Source: Pseudopithomyces maydicus (Eukaryota > Ascomycota > Dothideomycetes > Pleosporales > Didymosphaeriaceae). From it: 64,000 nt of DNA. The notes below the pieces were generated by a model. It made no database searches. It saw only the letters and a program-made list of their open reading frames with translations, and was not told where the DNA came from. Every line of letters begins with the position of its first letter. Within the stretch, counting starts at the first letter, position 1. The stretch lies in the NCBI GenBank assembly GCA_026873275.1, contig JANTUC010000011.1, forward strand, positions 186,001 to 250,000, given 5' to 3'. The translations under genes and the position numbers were made by a program. Below, piece after piece: positions 10,573-22,576 of this stretch.

Positions 10573-11771
10573 ATGAGTCCCTACTACCAATTGCTGGCAT
10601 TGCTGCCACTTGCGTCGCTCACACATGCGAGTCCACTCGAGCCTCGCTTTGATATATTCAATCCCTGTGCAAGCTGCCTGCGAAGTTCCTGGACACAAGG
10701 TCCGGAGTGCAAGACCAATGAATACATCTTGGCAACTAAGAGCCGTATCTTGAACCCGTGCGTTTTGATGGCCATGCGAGTGGATACTTGCACATTTACT
10801 CACTTTGAATAGGCCTGCCGATGCAACTTCTACATACGAGCCTACACAATGGTGTTCGGCCTTTTTGCGCCAGACAGACTATACCGCCTTCTTCCAGACA
10901 AAGACCACTAAGACTACCTATACTGCTCATGAATACACCCAACCACTGGTCACCAAGACTGACCTGAGGTATGCTCACACAAACCCTCTCTCCAACCTAG
11001 ATAATTCATCAAAACTAACTTGAACAAAGCCATCCTACCTCCACCGCCTACTGCCCAATTCCATCTGCCGGTATGGAGTGCGGCTGGGACACCAACACCA
11101 TTGCCCCCGACCGCCAGGGCCAAGACTGGTCCGTCGCTGACGACGGCATCAGCACCCCCGAAGAGTGCCACCAAGCCTGTCTCACCCGTTCAGCATGCAA
11201 AGCCTACCGCTGGGACGCGAAACAGGGCCTCCCGTGCGAGATCTTCAACGTCGCCATCGGCCCTGGCGGCGCCAACCTCATCAGTCCCACAGCCCATGGA
11301 TCTCAATGGTGGGACCGCAACTGCGCGGTGCACCTCCCCTCGGGCTGCAAGAAGTCGTCTGCGACTGGCAGCCCGTCCAAGTCTAAGAGGATTCCTCGCG
11401 CAGCGGTGCCTGCTCCTGCGCACCCACTCATCACTGCGGCGCCGTTGCCCGTGCCCGAGCTCCTGGCCCGCAAGCCGGCCCTTGCGAAGCGCGATACACC
11501 GCTCCCGCCGTACATGGAGGATTTGTCGTACTTCTGGTCGTCGGTCTATTTGACGCCGGCGTGTAGCTGCATCATCAGCTCGGCGGCGGCGCCTGTGCCG
11601 AGTAACACGACGACGACCTATACAAAGTACACGGCTACAGAGGTACGTTTACGATGCAACTTGAACAGTAGGGTTACTAATTCCCTGCAGTATACTACCA
11701 CGACATTTGTAGACCCGTTCACCGTGACGGTTACCCCGAGGCAGACGACGGTGTATCCAAGCATTAATTAG
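10573..11771 (+). CDS. secreted cysteine-rich protein with Apple/PAN-like domain
   Basis: Four exons, 10573-10757, 10813-10968, 11030-11642 and 11691-11771, give 344 residues in a whole frame. The N-terminus (MSPYYQLLALLPLASLTHA) is a signal peptide. The middle has an Apple/PAN-like pattern: STPEECHQACLTRSACKAYRW followed by PCEIFN and a terminal WDRNC...SGCKK. The flanks are Thr/Ser/Pro-rich and contain KR sites. The tail is Thr/Val/Pro-rich, like fungal wall-associated proteins, with no clear GPI signal. The last intron (11643-11690) is 48 nt, a multiple of three and stop-free, so retention would only add 16 residues. The role is unknown; PAN domains commonly bind protein or carbohydrate. 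Confidence 0.75.
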
Positions 11772-12084
11772 GTGGAATATTGTAACGATGTGATGTCAGT
11801 AGCTACGATGTATGACTCAGCCGATAAGAAAATGGCACTCTCAATGCAATTTTGTGTATAACGAAATACAACCCATGACCAACCCACACATATCCACCCT
11901 GGTGCTGTGATGTGAAGGTCGAACCCCACCCCGGCCGCTAACCCAATCCAGTATCACCCGCTCACCCAAAAGTTCCCCAACGCCCCACCCACAACGCCCC
12001 AACCCGACACTCCAACACACACAATCCTCCAGCCCAGCCCGTTCACGCGCGCCACCCGCGCACCAAAGAAAAAAAAAGATCTAA

Positions 12085-12127
12085 CGACATCGACATCGAC
12101 AACGACAACGACGACGACGACGACTCC
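12085..12127 (+). repeat. GAC-rich simple repeat in the POP4 leader
   Basis: Imperfect runs of CGACAT/CGACAA followed by CGACGACGACGACGAC lie about 40-80 nt before the POP4 ATG at 12166. They would sit in the 5' leader. Confidence 0.6.
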
Positions 12128-12165
12128 TCCACCCCACCAACACCACTCCCACCCACCCACGCACC

Positions 12166-12949
12166 ATGCCTCCCCCGCAGACGACCCCTTCCCCCAAACC
12201 CTCCTCGCCCGCTCGCACCCCCCACCGTCGCCGCAGACCTCTACACCGAGCGCATCCTCAAGCGCCCCCTCTACCTGCGCGCCACCAGCCCCGAGGCCTC
12301 GGCGCGCGCCACGCGCCGCGCCGCGCTCAACGCACGGCGCCTAACCTCGCGCAGCAAGACCCTCGCTCGAAAACCGCGCCCTCTGTCCGCGGCGCAGAAG
12401 CGCGCCCTCGGCCTGCTCGACGTGCCCGCCGCACAGCAGAAGTACGAGGTGTACGAGGGGTTGCATGCGTTGTGGTGCGGGTATATGGCGGAGATACTGG
12501 GGCTGGGGGTGGGGAGTAAGGGTGCAGATGGGAATGGGAATGGGAATGGGGGGAGGCGAAAAAGGGGTACATCACGGCGGCGGGCGCGGGGCAGCAGATT
12601 GCGAGCGCGGATATGCATGGGGCCGGGGTGGAGGTTGTGAGGAGTCGGTGTGCGGGGAGGGTGGGGATTAAGGGGATTGTGGTTAGGGATACGAGGGGGA
12701 CGTTTGAGGTCGTTACGAAGGGGGGAGAGTGAAGAGGGTGCCGAAGGAGGGGGGTGTTTAGGGTTAGGGTGCCGGTTCCCGGGAGTGAGGAGGATGGGGA
12801 GGGGGAGGGGAGGGGAGGGGGAGGGGAAGAAGGAGGGAGGGGAGAAGAGGAAAGAGGTGGTGTTTGAGATCTTGGGGGAGCAGTTTCGGAGTAGGGGTGT
12901 GGATAGGGCGAATAAGAAGTTTAGGATGCATTATCAGAAGGATTTGTGA
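12166..12949 (+). CDS. POP4: RNase P/MRP protein subunit Rpp29 (POP4), frame broken at about six sites
   Basis: Subunit that binds the RNA of RNase P and RNase MRP, needed for tRNA 5' processing and rRNA processing in the nucleus. Blocks in order: LYTERILKRPLYL, VPAAQQKYEVYEGLHALW with GYMAEILGL, then the Sm-like fold SADMHGAGVEVVRSRCAGR with VGIKGIVVRDTRGTFEVVTK and KRVPKEG, and finally FEILGEQFRSRGVDRANKK. They fall in successive frames 1,0,2,1,0,1,2, each change at a C or G run (after 12170, near 12215, 12560, 12720, 12750 and 12790-12850). Restoring 1,1,1,1,2,2 bases gives 264 whole codons. POP4 is essential in yeast, so sequencing indels are far likelier than six real mutations. A Gly/Glu-rich insert precedes the last block. 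Confidence 0.85.
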
Positions 12950-14305
12950 GGGCGGGGAGAAGGGAAAGAGAGAAAAAGAAAGAAAATATATGCCTATGGT
13001 TCTGGTTCGGAAATCAAGACCGGTGTAAGAGCTGGAAACTAATATGGATATTGCATTGCGCTTTACAACGACGGAAATCCATCCGCATGCACCATCCCCG
13101 AGGCAGCTCTCCACGGCTGGACACCACGCGCCGAACACAGAAACCCCACTCCGATGCCATCGAGACAGTCAGTCCTCCAACACCACACTCAAGCGAGATG
13201 ACATCCCTCCTCGCCCCGATAACGCCTTCTCCGACATTCTCTCCAACGCTCCAAAACAAACTCTCGTAAACCCAAAACCAATCCTACACAGGCCTCACCA
13301 GACGCCCAAAAGAAAACCCCGCCATCATCCCAAATACCGGGCGCCCATTTTGAGAAGTCGAACATAACGTTCATCCGCACAGCTCGTGTATGCATGGCCA
13401 GCCAGGAGCAGAATGCAAAAGAGAAAATGCACGAGGGCTAAAGGTTGGAAGATTCTGTAATCAGCGCAAGGAGCACAGTGATGGGGCAAATTATCCACAT
13501 GCGTGGGGTGTTATGGTAGATATATGTGGGGTGGGGGTATTATAGATATTCGGATGTTGGAGATAGAATGGCGGGCGTGATGTTGGGCGGCGGACATGTG
13601 GGATAGTGAGGGAGAGGAAAGGACGGAGGGAGATATCAGAAAGTCGATTGCGATAAAAGCTAAGTGGGAGAGGAACAGTTGGCAGGTGTTCGTAGCCCAC
13701 TAGGTCTTTAGTATTAGGGAGGGAAACGATGTGTTGGCCAGGACTGAGTGCCTAGCCATGTGTGCGAAAGATGAGTGATAGTCATGTTAATACACTGTCC
13801 TTGGTGGCTTGGAAGGTGAATTCCTCTAGATGCTAGTGGATTATCCGTGGACCGACGTTCGTCTTGCACCGGGAGTGGGTGTACAGCCCCGCGAACTCAT
13901 GGGGTAGAACCCCCGAGTAGGTTAGTTCTGCGCTTTTGGGCGCGTGTATGATGGGTAAAGTGGATAATATAGCTTCGGATGACTAGGTTTGGTCAACGCG
14001 TAAGACTGTTCTAGCCCGGTGGAAATGTACTAGCGCGAATGCGATGTGCAGCGGGCGGACTTCTCTACGGCCGCAACACTCAAGGTCACTGGGAAGAACG
14101 GCGTTGTCGTGGCTGGTACGGTCGGTCTACTGTCATTTTCTAGATCCTGTCTTGGTTGCACCATTTAGATGGCAGTTGAGCTGGTAGAGGAACAGCGAAG
14201 CGAGGGTTCACTTGAATGGGTACGTAGGTATCTACACAATGTAATAGAATGAAACACGATGACACACGAACGGAGTAGAAGCTTTGGATATAGAGTTTTT
14301 CATAT
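12950..14305. other. intergenic, no gene seen
   Basis: About 1.36 kb between POP4 and the first HExxH gene, with only short frames (up to about 120 codons, Pro/Ser-rich, on both strands). None has recognisable features. It should hold the POP4 terminator and the 3' region of the minus-strand gene. Confidence 0.4.
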
Positions 14306-15913
14306 TCAACAACACTCCCCACCAAGCAGTTCGCCATAATCACCCCACGACCCCGTTATCCCATCATGATTCCCCTGCTCTATCGCAGCCCCCACATCCT
14401 CATCACTCACATACTCATACCACTCCTCCCACTTCTCCGTACTCTCCGGTCTAAAAGTCCTTCCATCCTGACTCCGCTTCTCTCCTCTCCCCTACCCTCC
14501 ACCCACGTCCGTTCCCTCTTGAAATTCACCAAGTCAAACCACGATTTCTTCTTCGTATCGTACCTCGACGCACACCTCCACCCCATGTTCTCCCCGCCTC
14601 CCTGCCCCTCCCCCACAACTCGCCAACCCGAAAGTCCTCAAACTCATCTTCCCAGATGGTCTTCAGAAACCAGTCTTTCACCCACCACATGGGCAGCACG
14701 ACGTTGATGGCGGGGTAACTGCATGCGAAGCGCCACGAGCGTGCCGCGAGGTACCCGATGTATGAAGGGCTGATGGAAGATTCCAAGCGCCCGCCCATCA
14801 AGAAGAACTCCCAGCTTATTCCCAACTCAGGCATTTCGTCTTCGGGAAACGCGTACGGCTCGGGTTCCTCAAGCGGCGCGCGGGAAGCGTGAATGAGGTG
14901 CGAGAGTTCGTGGCAGAGGAGACACGCGAGGGAGAATTGGAGGCGGGTGTTTGCGCTGGGATCGGAGCGGAGGTTGGAGGTGCTGAGGAGGTGGAAGAGG
15001 TATCTGGTGCTGAGGCCGATTCGGGGGAAAACGTGGTGTCGAGGTGAGACACTGTTTCTGGGTTTTCAGTGAGGAAGGAAAGGGCGTCGGGGGATTTGAG
15101 GTTCGGAATGAAGGTTATGGCCGACCAGAAGGTGAGGAAGGTGACGCCGTTGACAGGGGTTTTGGCACTCGTTGCGTCCTGCGGGGTCCAGAAGAATTTG
15201 ACCTGTTCAGCGAGCGAGAGGAGATTGTCTTCGAAGAGGGAGCTTGCCCCGGCGAAGTCGGATTCTTGCGGGGCGGGCGAAAGACAGGATGCGCCTGGGA
15301 GAGAGGCGTGAGGTGTGCACTCTCCGAAATAGATTCGGTGCCAGAAGCCGCGACGGGCTTCGGGTGCGGCAAGCCATTTTGTGGCAAGGGCTAAAGCGGG
15401 ACCCATGGCGAGCCAGGCTTGATGTGCCCTTTCTGCTCCAAGCAAACTGGTGTCGAAGTTCTTGAAGTGGAAGATTGGGTGTATGTTGGCTTCGCTGGTA
15501 TCTATGTGCTCGGACGGCGAATCTGGCCCCATATTAAAGACACCGTTTTCCCATAGGATTTTGTCCGTCATCGGGTAGTTAGGGGCCTTGGTAGATTGCG
15601 ACGAAATGCAATCTGGTGTGCTCGGCTGTGAGAACGAGCTGTTCGCGCTTGGATGATGGTTTAATATATCCCGCTGAAGGACTTTCTTATTGTAGAGAGT
15701 TAACCTCTCGAGCGAGTGGAGAATTTGGCTTTCGGATACTGATTCAGCTTTATTCCATTCTTCATTCAAGAGCTGCCATGGACGGTCATTTTGGTCCGGT
15801 AGGGTGAAAGATTCAATGTAAGCATTTTGAATGCGTTCTAAGTCGCTCTTAGTGGGCTTTTCGCTATCCTTGTTCTCAGGAACATTTGAGATGTTCGACT
15901 CAAATTGACCCAT
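14306..15913 (-). CDS. unrecognised HExxH protein family, member A (putative zincin)
   Basis: First of three paralogues; no introns. The start at 15913 gives MGQFESNISN. It shares with the other copies the block GPALALATKWLAAPEARRGF followed by WHRIYFG, the motif CHELSH (codons 14912-14898), then EMPELGISWEFFLMGGRLE and WWVKDWFLKTIW. The frame must shift near 15025 (C6 run), near 14605 and near 14480; one base restored at each gives 536 residues and extends the end to WGDYGELLGGEC with a stop at 14306-14308. HExxH with a Glu in the PE-L-G segment 24 residues after the second His resembles the gluzincin metal site, which suggests a zinc peptidase; no known family is recognised. The motif has HELSH where the sisters have HELCH. 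Confidence 0.7.
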
Positions 15914-16275
15914 TGTTGTAATTTAAGTGGTTTAAAGGCTTGGCCTTACAAGCGTGGTTGGATTATAGACTGAGGTGCGTTATGTCTGATGTATGCATGA
16001 ATGTCTTACGATGCAGAATGAGAGGACACAGAATAAGAAAAGAAAAGAAATAGTTCAGGTTAATATATGAGCGTGAAGAAGAAACGAGCAGTCAAAATGG
16101 TGCACCGTTCCAGCCATCTCTGGTGTTGGGAAGATGAACCAAGAACTAGGCACTAGACATCCAAAGGAACGGCTTCACCAACAACCATCTTTCAGCATCA
16201 TCACTCAACTCGTTTTCATTTTCAAAATTCATCAATATAATTATATTATACAGCAAACATCTTCCATTATACAAT
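15914..16275. other. spacer between two HExxH paralogues
   Basis: About 360 nt separating copies A and B, which are in the same orientation. AT-rich near 16200-16260. Nothing else is seen; it should contain the promoter of A and the terminator of B. Confidence 0.5.
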
Positions 16276-18030
16276 CTAAGCGCTGACGTCTTTGAGAACA
16301 GCGAACTGGTTTCCAAGCACAAATAAAAACTCGTCAACGTCTTCCGTCTCACCTCCATTTTTTGGGCATTGCAAGCTGCCTTCAATACTTGGAGAAGGAC
16401 TGCAGGGTCGGTCACCGTGTTCACTGCGGCTGTCCTCGTTCAGGTGAGTGGCGTCGCTCGCACTATTCGCTTCCTTCTGTTCCTCCCTGGGGCTCGGCGA
16501 TTCATCTGCCAGCATCTGATTATACAGACCCTGGTTCCGATCCTGAAGATACTCATAATTACCCCACGCCGTTTGAGTCGGGATAGTCCAACCATCTTCA
16601 CGCATCTGGTTCAGATCAGCATCTCGTTTCTTCCAGAACCACGGTTCGATTGGTTGATCTTTCCCCGGACCACTTAAGTTCTTAATAGCCTCTTGGGAAA
16701 GTCCTTGACGCTCTGCAAGCTTGTTGTCAATATACAGGATGGGAAATAAATCAGGTTTTCCGGTAGCTACACGTACCACCCTTTCTGCAACCCAGAACTT
16801 TGGTGCGACTTGGTCTCCTGTACTCTGAGCTGTTCCCCATAGTGCTTTCATGCGAAAAGTCTGGCTATGGGCGGAAGGCGTCCACGTGTATTTCAAGAAC
16901 CAGGCTTCAACCCAATGCTGTTGGACGACTGCGGATAAGCCAGGGCGCATGTACATACTACTCCGGGACCTTGATGTCATAGGGCCGATACGCTCCGGAC
17001 GAAGATTGAGATCCAGGAGTGCTCCACCGAAGAAATAATTCCAGCATAGACCTAATTCAGGAATGTTACTAGATTGGAAGAGATAAGGCTCTGGAGTGAA
17101 ATTCTCACCCTCGCGATGATACCATAGCGCGTGGCACAGCTCATGGAGGATCTTTTGCGATAGAGAGAGCTGTAATCTCATATTAGTGGTGTTCCACGGT
17201 CCGTCACTACCCATGCGGGCGGGCGAGCCAGGCTTGAGTAGGTGGTACAGAACATTTGCATCTAGAGAAATACAAGGTGCAAAGGAAAAGAGGTGTTTAC
17301 GCCCTGTATCATTGCAGTTATTGTAAATCTGCTGTGCCAAAGGATCGTTTATGTTACTCACATGTGAGATGAAATCACGTGCGCATAAACCGTCACAGTT
17401 CGAGATTGAAGGATGCCATGAGAAGCTGAGACGCTCTGCGACATCGTTCAAGACGCGATCGAATTCTTTGTCGGCTTGCTCAAAGTCGGTGGGAGAAGGA
17501 GTGAGAAAAACCTTTCCTGTCCCATTTGGCTGCATTTTGCTGCGCGTCAACTTTCCGAAATATAGACGGTGCCAGAAGAATTTGCGAGCCTCAGGAGCTG
17601 TGAGCAGCTTCGTGGCTAGGACAAGAGCGGGCCTCATAGCATTGTACACCTTCTTCATTCTATATGTTCCTAGAAGAGTTTTGTCAAAACGCTGGAAGGC
17701 GAATATGGGATGAATGTCATCCAGGCTAACATGAGTGCTGGGAGGTAAGCGGTCGTTTTCGTCAAGGAAGCCATTCTCCTCTAGAATGTGATCGATGAAG
17801 GATAGCCGATGATTTTTTTCTTCCTCCGGACCATTCTTGTGGGTGCGTTTTACCCGGCGATTGACTGACGTGAACCGTTTCCCAGGAGCGCGACCAATTT
17901 TGCCGACTAACTCTTGTATTCTATCGCCTTTGAAATTTGCAAGATAGGCATCACGAATACGCTGCAAATCTTCGTTCGTTACGTTGCGCGGAGGAAGTTG
18001 AGGTCCTTTGTGTAACTGAGATCGGCTCAT
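16276..18030 (-). CDS. unrecognised HExxH protein family, member B (intact, 584 residues)
   Basis: Uninterrupted single-exon gene and the best reference for the family. Order of conserved parts: an N-terminal helix (NEDLQRIRDAYLANFKGD), DIHPIFAFQRFDKTLLGTYR, MRPALVLATKLLTAPEARKF, WHRLYFG, then HELCHALWYHREGENF with His296, Glu297 and His300, and NIPELGLCWNYFFGGALLD with Glu325. SRSRSSMYMRPGLSAVVQQH and WVEAWFLKYTW follow. The C-terminal 180 residues are charged and Ser/Glu-rich and are not shared in detail with A and C. There is no signal peptide or membrane segment, so an intracellular protein is likely. Function is unknown; the metal site suggests a zinc hydrolase. It is not SprT-like, since the residues around the site differ. 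Confidence 0.8.
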   Translation of the reverse strand: MSRSQLHKGPQLPPRNVTNEDLQRIRDAYLANFKGDRIQELVGKIGRAPGKRFTSVNRRVKRTHKNGPEEEKNHRLSFIDHILEENGFLDENDRLPPSTHVSLDDIHPIFAFQRFDKTLLGTYRMKKVYNAMRPALVLATKLLTAPEARKFFWHRLYFGKLTRSKMQPNGTGKVFLTPSPTDFEQADKEFDRVLNDVAERLSFSWHPSISNCDGLCARDFISHVSNINDPLAQQIYNNCNDTGRKHLFSFAPCISLDANVLYHLLKPGSPARMGSDGPWNTTNMRLQLSLSQKILHELCHALWYHREGENFTPEPYLFQSSNIPELGLCWNYFFGGALLDLNLRPERIGPMTSRSRSSMYMRPGLSAVVQQHWVEAWFLKYTWTPSAHSQTFRMKALWGTAQSTGDQVAPKFWVAERVVRVATGKPDLFPILYIDNKLAERQGLSQEAIKNLSGPGKDQPIEPWFWKKRDADLNQMREDGWTIPTQTAWGNYEYLQDRNQGLYNQMLADESPSPREEQKEANSASDATHLNEDSRSEHGDRPCSPSPSIEGSLQCPKNGGETEDVDEFLFVLGNQFAVLKDVSA

Positions 18031-19504
18031 GTTTGAAATGGATATGAGAAGACGTTGTTCCCAAAGAAATACCAGAGTGTTGAGTGAGTTCTTTTGCTAA
18101 TCAGCAAGACTAGGTCGTTAATACTCTGTTATGATATATATTACAAAAATTTCAATTGGAGCATTGTTTAGAATCATGATATGCAATGTAAGATTAGAAC
18201 AGCCTATTTCACTCAGCTCATAACTAGGCATCATCATTCATGTGACTGCCCTAAAACTTTAACCTCAAGCCAAGGGAATTGATCCACAAGCAACTCTTGC
18301 ATGTTGAATAATGGTTTAAGCAATACCTAAACTCAACTAAATATTCGTTATGTGAAAGTATTGCATTTTCCTTGTGTAATGGACCTGTTAGCTTCGATAT
18401 ATCCCCTAATTATGTAAGAATCTGTTTTATAATACTTCATCGGATCGGTAAATCTATAGATAAAAGGTTGGTTTTCAAACATAAAAAGTATGTCTCTGTC
18501 TTCTAATCTTGAAACAAGATCGTCAAGTTCAAAAGCTTCGGGCTTTTTGATAGAGCAAAGGCAACATGAAATGCTTTCTCATCCTCAGACAAATCAAGAC
18601 AGTGTAACCACTGACCCACGTTTGAATACTCAAACTTTCAGCATATCACACACTTCCGCCATCTGTGTTATAACGTCTCAAAGCATCTATGGTATACTTG
18701 TCTCAATTTTGAACAGTCGTGTTTCACATCGATGAAGTCGACACTTCCTTTCAATTTCTGCATGACCAAAGACATAAGCACTATTCGCCAGGATCCACTC
18801 CTATCGTTCTTCCTTGAAGCTGGTAATCCTGGTATGTTGATACCGGGAGAAAATGGGGTGCATCCCTTCGTGTTCAGTAGCGCTTAAACCGATGCCGCAC
18901 CTCCCAACAACCACCGCATACTGCCTACATCGGGCGGGTTCAACGGCTTCTGGACTTATCAACCGATGACAACGATGGCTGAGAACACGGTAATGGATGG
19001 CGCTAACTTTCCGGATGACTGTCATACCCGTTGAGCGCCGTTTCCTTTGGGACCCACCCAGTATCCTGGTATCCTCTGCATTAGCTCTGCTTAGTGAAAA
19101 CACAATCTCAACGACCCAGCACACGTATCGCTTCAAACCGGACAGACACAAAATATCTTGTAATCATTCTATTGATATCTCATGTGCTATACTATGCAGT
19201 CTTGTCTCAACCGCACTGCAGCCAATAGCGAAAACTTTTGTACACCAATCGCTCATACGCACCTATCTGATATGAGTACACCTATCTGACATAAGTACCC
19301 AGTAATTGAACAAGCATCTGCAACGTCTTTCGGCTATCGTCGTTCCTATATTAGGACCTGTACATGTCATGCGGACTCCAGCCAAAACGTCTCGATTCCC
19401 CCACCCCCCTCCCCTCTCCCCCTCCTCCGGCTCCTCCCTCCTGCCCCAACCTCAACAATTCCTGCAAAGCCAGGTCTTGCTGTCTTTCACCCTCACACTG
19501 TGAC
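18031..19504. other. intergenic, no convincing gene
   Basis: About 1.5 kb. An ATG-initiated frame of 81 codons at 18490-18735 is Ser/Thr-rich and resembles nothing known. The 18100-18480 part is AT-rich. The 19380-19504 part is the 3' flank of the following minus-strand gene. Confidence 0.4.
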
Positions 19505-20507
19505 TCACAGCTCCCTCCCCCGGAATACATCGTATCCCCACAATGTCGCCGCCTTGGAGCCGATTGGCTGAGAGAACATGGCACACTTGTACAACTCCTG
19601 CTCCTGCGGCCCCCGTTGATCACCTCTGTGAATGTATTGAAGAAGCCGCAGGAGCTAGTAGTCGAGCATAGTTCAGCACAGTGCTGTGCGGCTGTCTCAG
19701 CCGTGGCGTCTGTCAATGAGGCAGCGGAGTCTCCCAGGGAAAGGGAGATGGCGAGGTTGTCTAGGTTCTCGTGGAGGGAGAATTGGACATCGTTGCCCGC
19801 GACGGTCTTGTGCACGATTGGGAGTGCGCGGTTGTAGCCTGTATATGTAAGCTGTTTGTCCAGTTGGGGATGGACCGGGTGGTCTTACCGTTGCTCCCGA
19901 GGTGGAGACTCTCGAAGGATTTCTCATCGCTCGTGGCGATTTGGCGGATGTTTGTGGTCAAAGTGGCGTTGATAGGTGCTTTGTAGAGCCCACAGTGAAT
20001 CCGAGTGACGGGCTCCGGGTTCTCGCAGCGTCCCGGTACTATCTTGTACTTGGGCTCGCGAGCAAAGTACAAGTTGAACGACTCGCACGCTGGATCGTTG
20101 GTGCATTGTTCGGCACAGACGCCGGGGTCGTAGCTGTTCTTGTCAGCGAGATCCTGACCCTGATGCACAACGTGCGTACCTGTCAAGAGTCAAGAATGTC
20201 AAGTATGTCTTGACATGTTCAACCGATCCCATTCGGTTGTAGAATGATCGGGTATATCCCGCGGGAGTGTTTGCCACGGTGGAGAAGGTTGACCACATCG
20301 GGTCGGTGAGGTAGGCGTTGACCGTCCCGTCTGAAGGCATCAGGGGAGAGATTCTGCCATGTGTGTCAGTGAGTTATCACCAAGAGTGAAAAGCTAGAAG
20401 CACCTCTCCTGGCTCCCCAGGTTGCACACTTGGGGCCCCAGCATTGGGGAGGCGGATCCCACAGCAGAGATCACGCCGAGTAGAGTGAGGTAGATGCTAC
20501 ACCTCAT
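19505..20507 (-). CDS. secreted cysteine-rich protein with paired PAN-like modules
   Basis: Four exons on the minus strand (20507-20404, 20353-20180, 20133-19889, 19838-19505). The start MRCSIYLTLLGVISAVGSAS is a signal peptide. Module 1 has YDPGVCAEQCTNDPACESFN, with CENPE and IHCGLY; module 2 has ETAAQHCAELCSTTSSCGFF and YKCAMFSQPIGSKAA. This C-x3-C-x4/5-C-x-F spacing, with TDPMWSTFSTVANTPAGYTR upstream, is seen in a family of fungal extracellular proteins of unknown function. The last exon needs one base restored in the G run near 19611; this yields 285 residues ending YDVFRGREL. Unspliced reading would replace the end with unrelated sequence. Likely secreted, possibly surface-associated. 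Confidence 0.72.
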
Positions 20508-21630
20508 TGTGTAGTTTGGTGTTTTGAGGAATGGATGAGAAGTGTGTCTAAGTTGATGACAATGAAAAGTGATTGTACTATTGAGTGAAAAGTTTTTTGT
20601 CTGCTCTTGCAGGAGGGAAGTGATATTTGTACCTTCTTCGGAAAGTCACCGGTCAAGGGGCTATCAATAGTTCTTTCCCAAAGCCATGGTCACATCGAAA
20701 CTGCTAACAGCTGTTGTAAACATGCAACATTAGCTCTGCATAGGGGCTGGACCTTGAATCTCTCGACTGCACGTTGTTAGCTTGAAGCAGATATCGCGTA
20801 CTCTCCAATTAAGATCTCTCTATTCTTGAAATGCAGCAGATTGAGCGGGCCGCTGCCGCATCGCTGCTCCATGCAAACCACACATGCAGCTTCCTAACGC
20901 GCAGAATCCTGCAAGGCTTCTGCTGAGTATGTCTTGTGAACAGAATTATCCGTCTGTTGACATGTCCACCTGCACTTTCAGTGACAGAATGCGCACAAAA
21001 CCGCCAACAGAGATTTCAACAGATGCAATGAAATGATTTCATTCCCCGGGATTTTGTGCCGCGGGAATTTTGGAGTCCAACATCCGTCATTCTTGTGTTT
21101 TAGGAATGGTCTTTGTGTAGCTCTTGCAACGCTAGGCTCGTGGTCGCTGCAGCGGCTCTTTTGCCCGGATGATCCTGCGATAAGCAAGGATCTCCCAAAG
21201 TTACGACGTCACAGTGCAATGATTTAGAAAGAACAACCTAATAAGGGTACGAGCATTGTGTTTTGGAGTGATTCCCTGGATCATCACGATAGTTCCGTAT
21301 CTATCGCCTTCTCCACTGCCACAGCCCCAACACCCAATTTCGCAAAGAAAACTGCATGCATGCGCCGGTACTACTGTTTGAGCGCCTGAATTAAGCTAAA
21401 AATCGGACAAAAGGACGCAAAGAGATGTTGCTATAACCAAGCGAGTGGTGAGCAAACCGTAGCATCGTCTTTACACATCTCGCGCAAAACATGACTCTCC
21501 CCTCTTTCCCACCGTTCATTCCCAGCATCTCAAGCACATCACGTATGATATTCCAAGATTCAAGCCACATCCTTGCCTGTCAGTTCGGTCAGCACACTCG
21601 AGGCTATCGTTCAAGACCATGTTGTTTGTT

Positions 21631-21720
21631 TGTTTTGTTTTTCGAGAAAGTAGCAGCGAAGTATGGAGCTGGCTGGATGAAAATGATTGGAAAAGCTGCG
21701 GTCCCCTCTTTTGACGTTTG
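21631..21720 (+). repeat. dispersed short element, copy E1
   Basis: Begins TTTTGTTTTTCGAGAAAGTA and ends near CCCCTCTTTTGACG. It aligns with copies at 37.2, 45.1, 46.7 and 30.3 kb over about 90 nt: a T-rich start, then GTAG(C/T)AGC, GGCTGG-GAT-AAAATG, and a GTCCCCTCTT end. It is the most diverged of the plus-oriented copies. Confidence 0.6.
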
Positions 21721-22557
21721 AAAAACGTTTGCAAGACACTGAATGATAAATTTTTTAGCTAGAACGCATAGTTTAGCGCATATTATTTCTTTAAAACTTA
21801 ACAGACCATTCTTTCGCCCGTTATATGTCTCATCAGAAACGAACGACTCCATCTTTTTCCATATTTCACCACTCGCAATGAAGAAACCACCCAATTTCAA
21901 GCTTAGTCTATTCGTGTATCTACAAGAAAATCACCATGCTACCAGTATGTCCCATCCATATGCTCTTACAAATCAGGACTCGGTATCGAATCATCAATAT
22001 CCCCTCCACCCCCTCTCGCATCTCGCCGTGTGACACGTACGTACTCCCCAGGAGCCTCTCGACTCGACTCCCATCAAAGCGCCTCGTCACAAAATAAATG
22101 CATATGCAACACGCGCAGATCCTTGACGGGAAACACACATGTACGTATATCGTGGAGGGCATGAATCTGGATCGTCAGTCCATATCATCGACACGAAGAA
22201 CGAGATACACTAAAATAAAACAAACAGGTATTCTCCCTCCTTCCACAATGTGACCTGGCTGTAAACCGAGGAACGCATCGTAAGTAGGTGGTCTGTCTGT
22301 CTGCTCAGATATTGACTACCGAAGAGAACGTGCGTGTCCCCTTGTTATCAGCGTCCGCATTGCAACTGTATCTATATATGCATATATAAATATATATACA
22401 CAATTGCGTATCCGCACCCCGATCCGACAGCAATTCCCACAACCGCAACTACCTTTCCTTTTCCCTTTCAAAAAATAGTCGCAGTGCATGCATGCATCCC
22501 GGCATCCAGGGATCTCACTACAATAAAACCGTACACTACGTCCCCACACCCCCTCAT

Positions 22558-22576
22558 CCCCTCCCCTCCCCTCCCC
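22558..22576 (-). other. G-quadruplex-prone tract downstream of CLP1
   Basis: On the minus strand four runs of four G are separated by single A residues, starting about 21 nt after the CLP1 stop. It would lie in the 3' UTR of CLP1. Confidence 0.5.

Noticed and set aside
16276..18030. SprT/Wss1-type DNA-protein crosslink protease
   Set aside because: HELCHALWY resembles their HExxH, but SprT-type third ligands and zinc-ribbon features are absent and the surrounding blocks differ.
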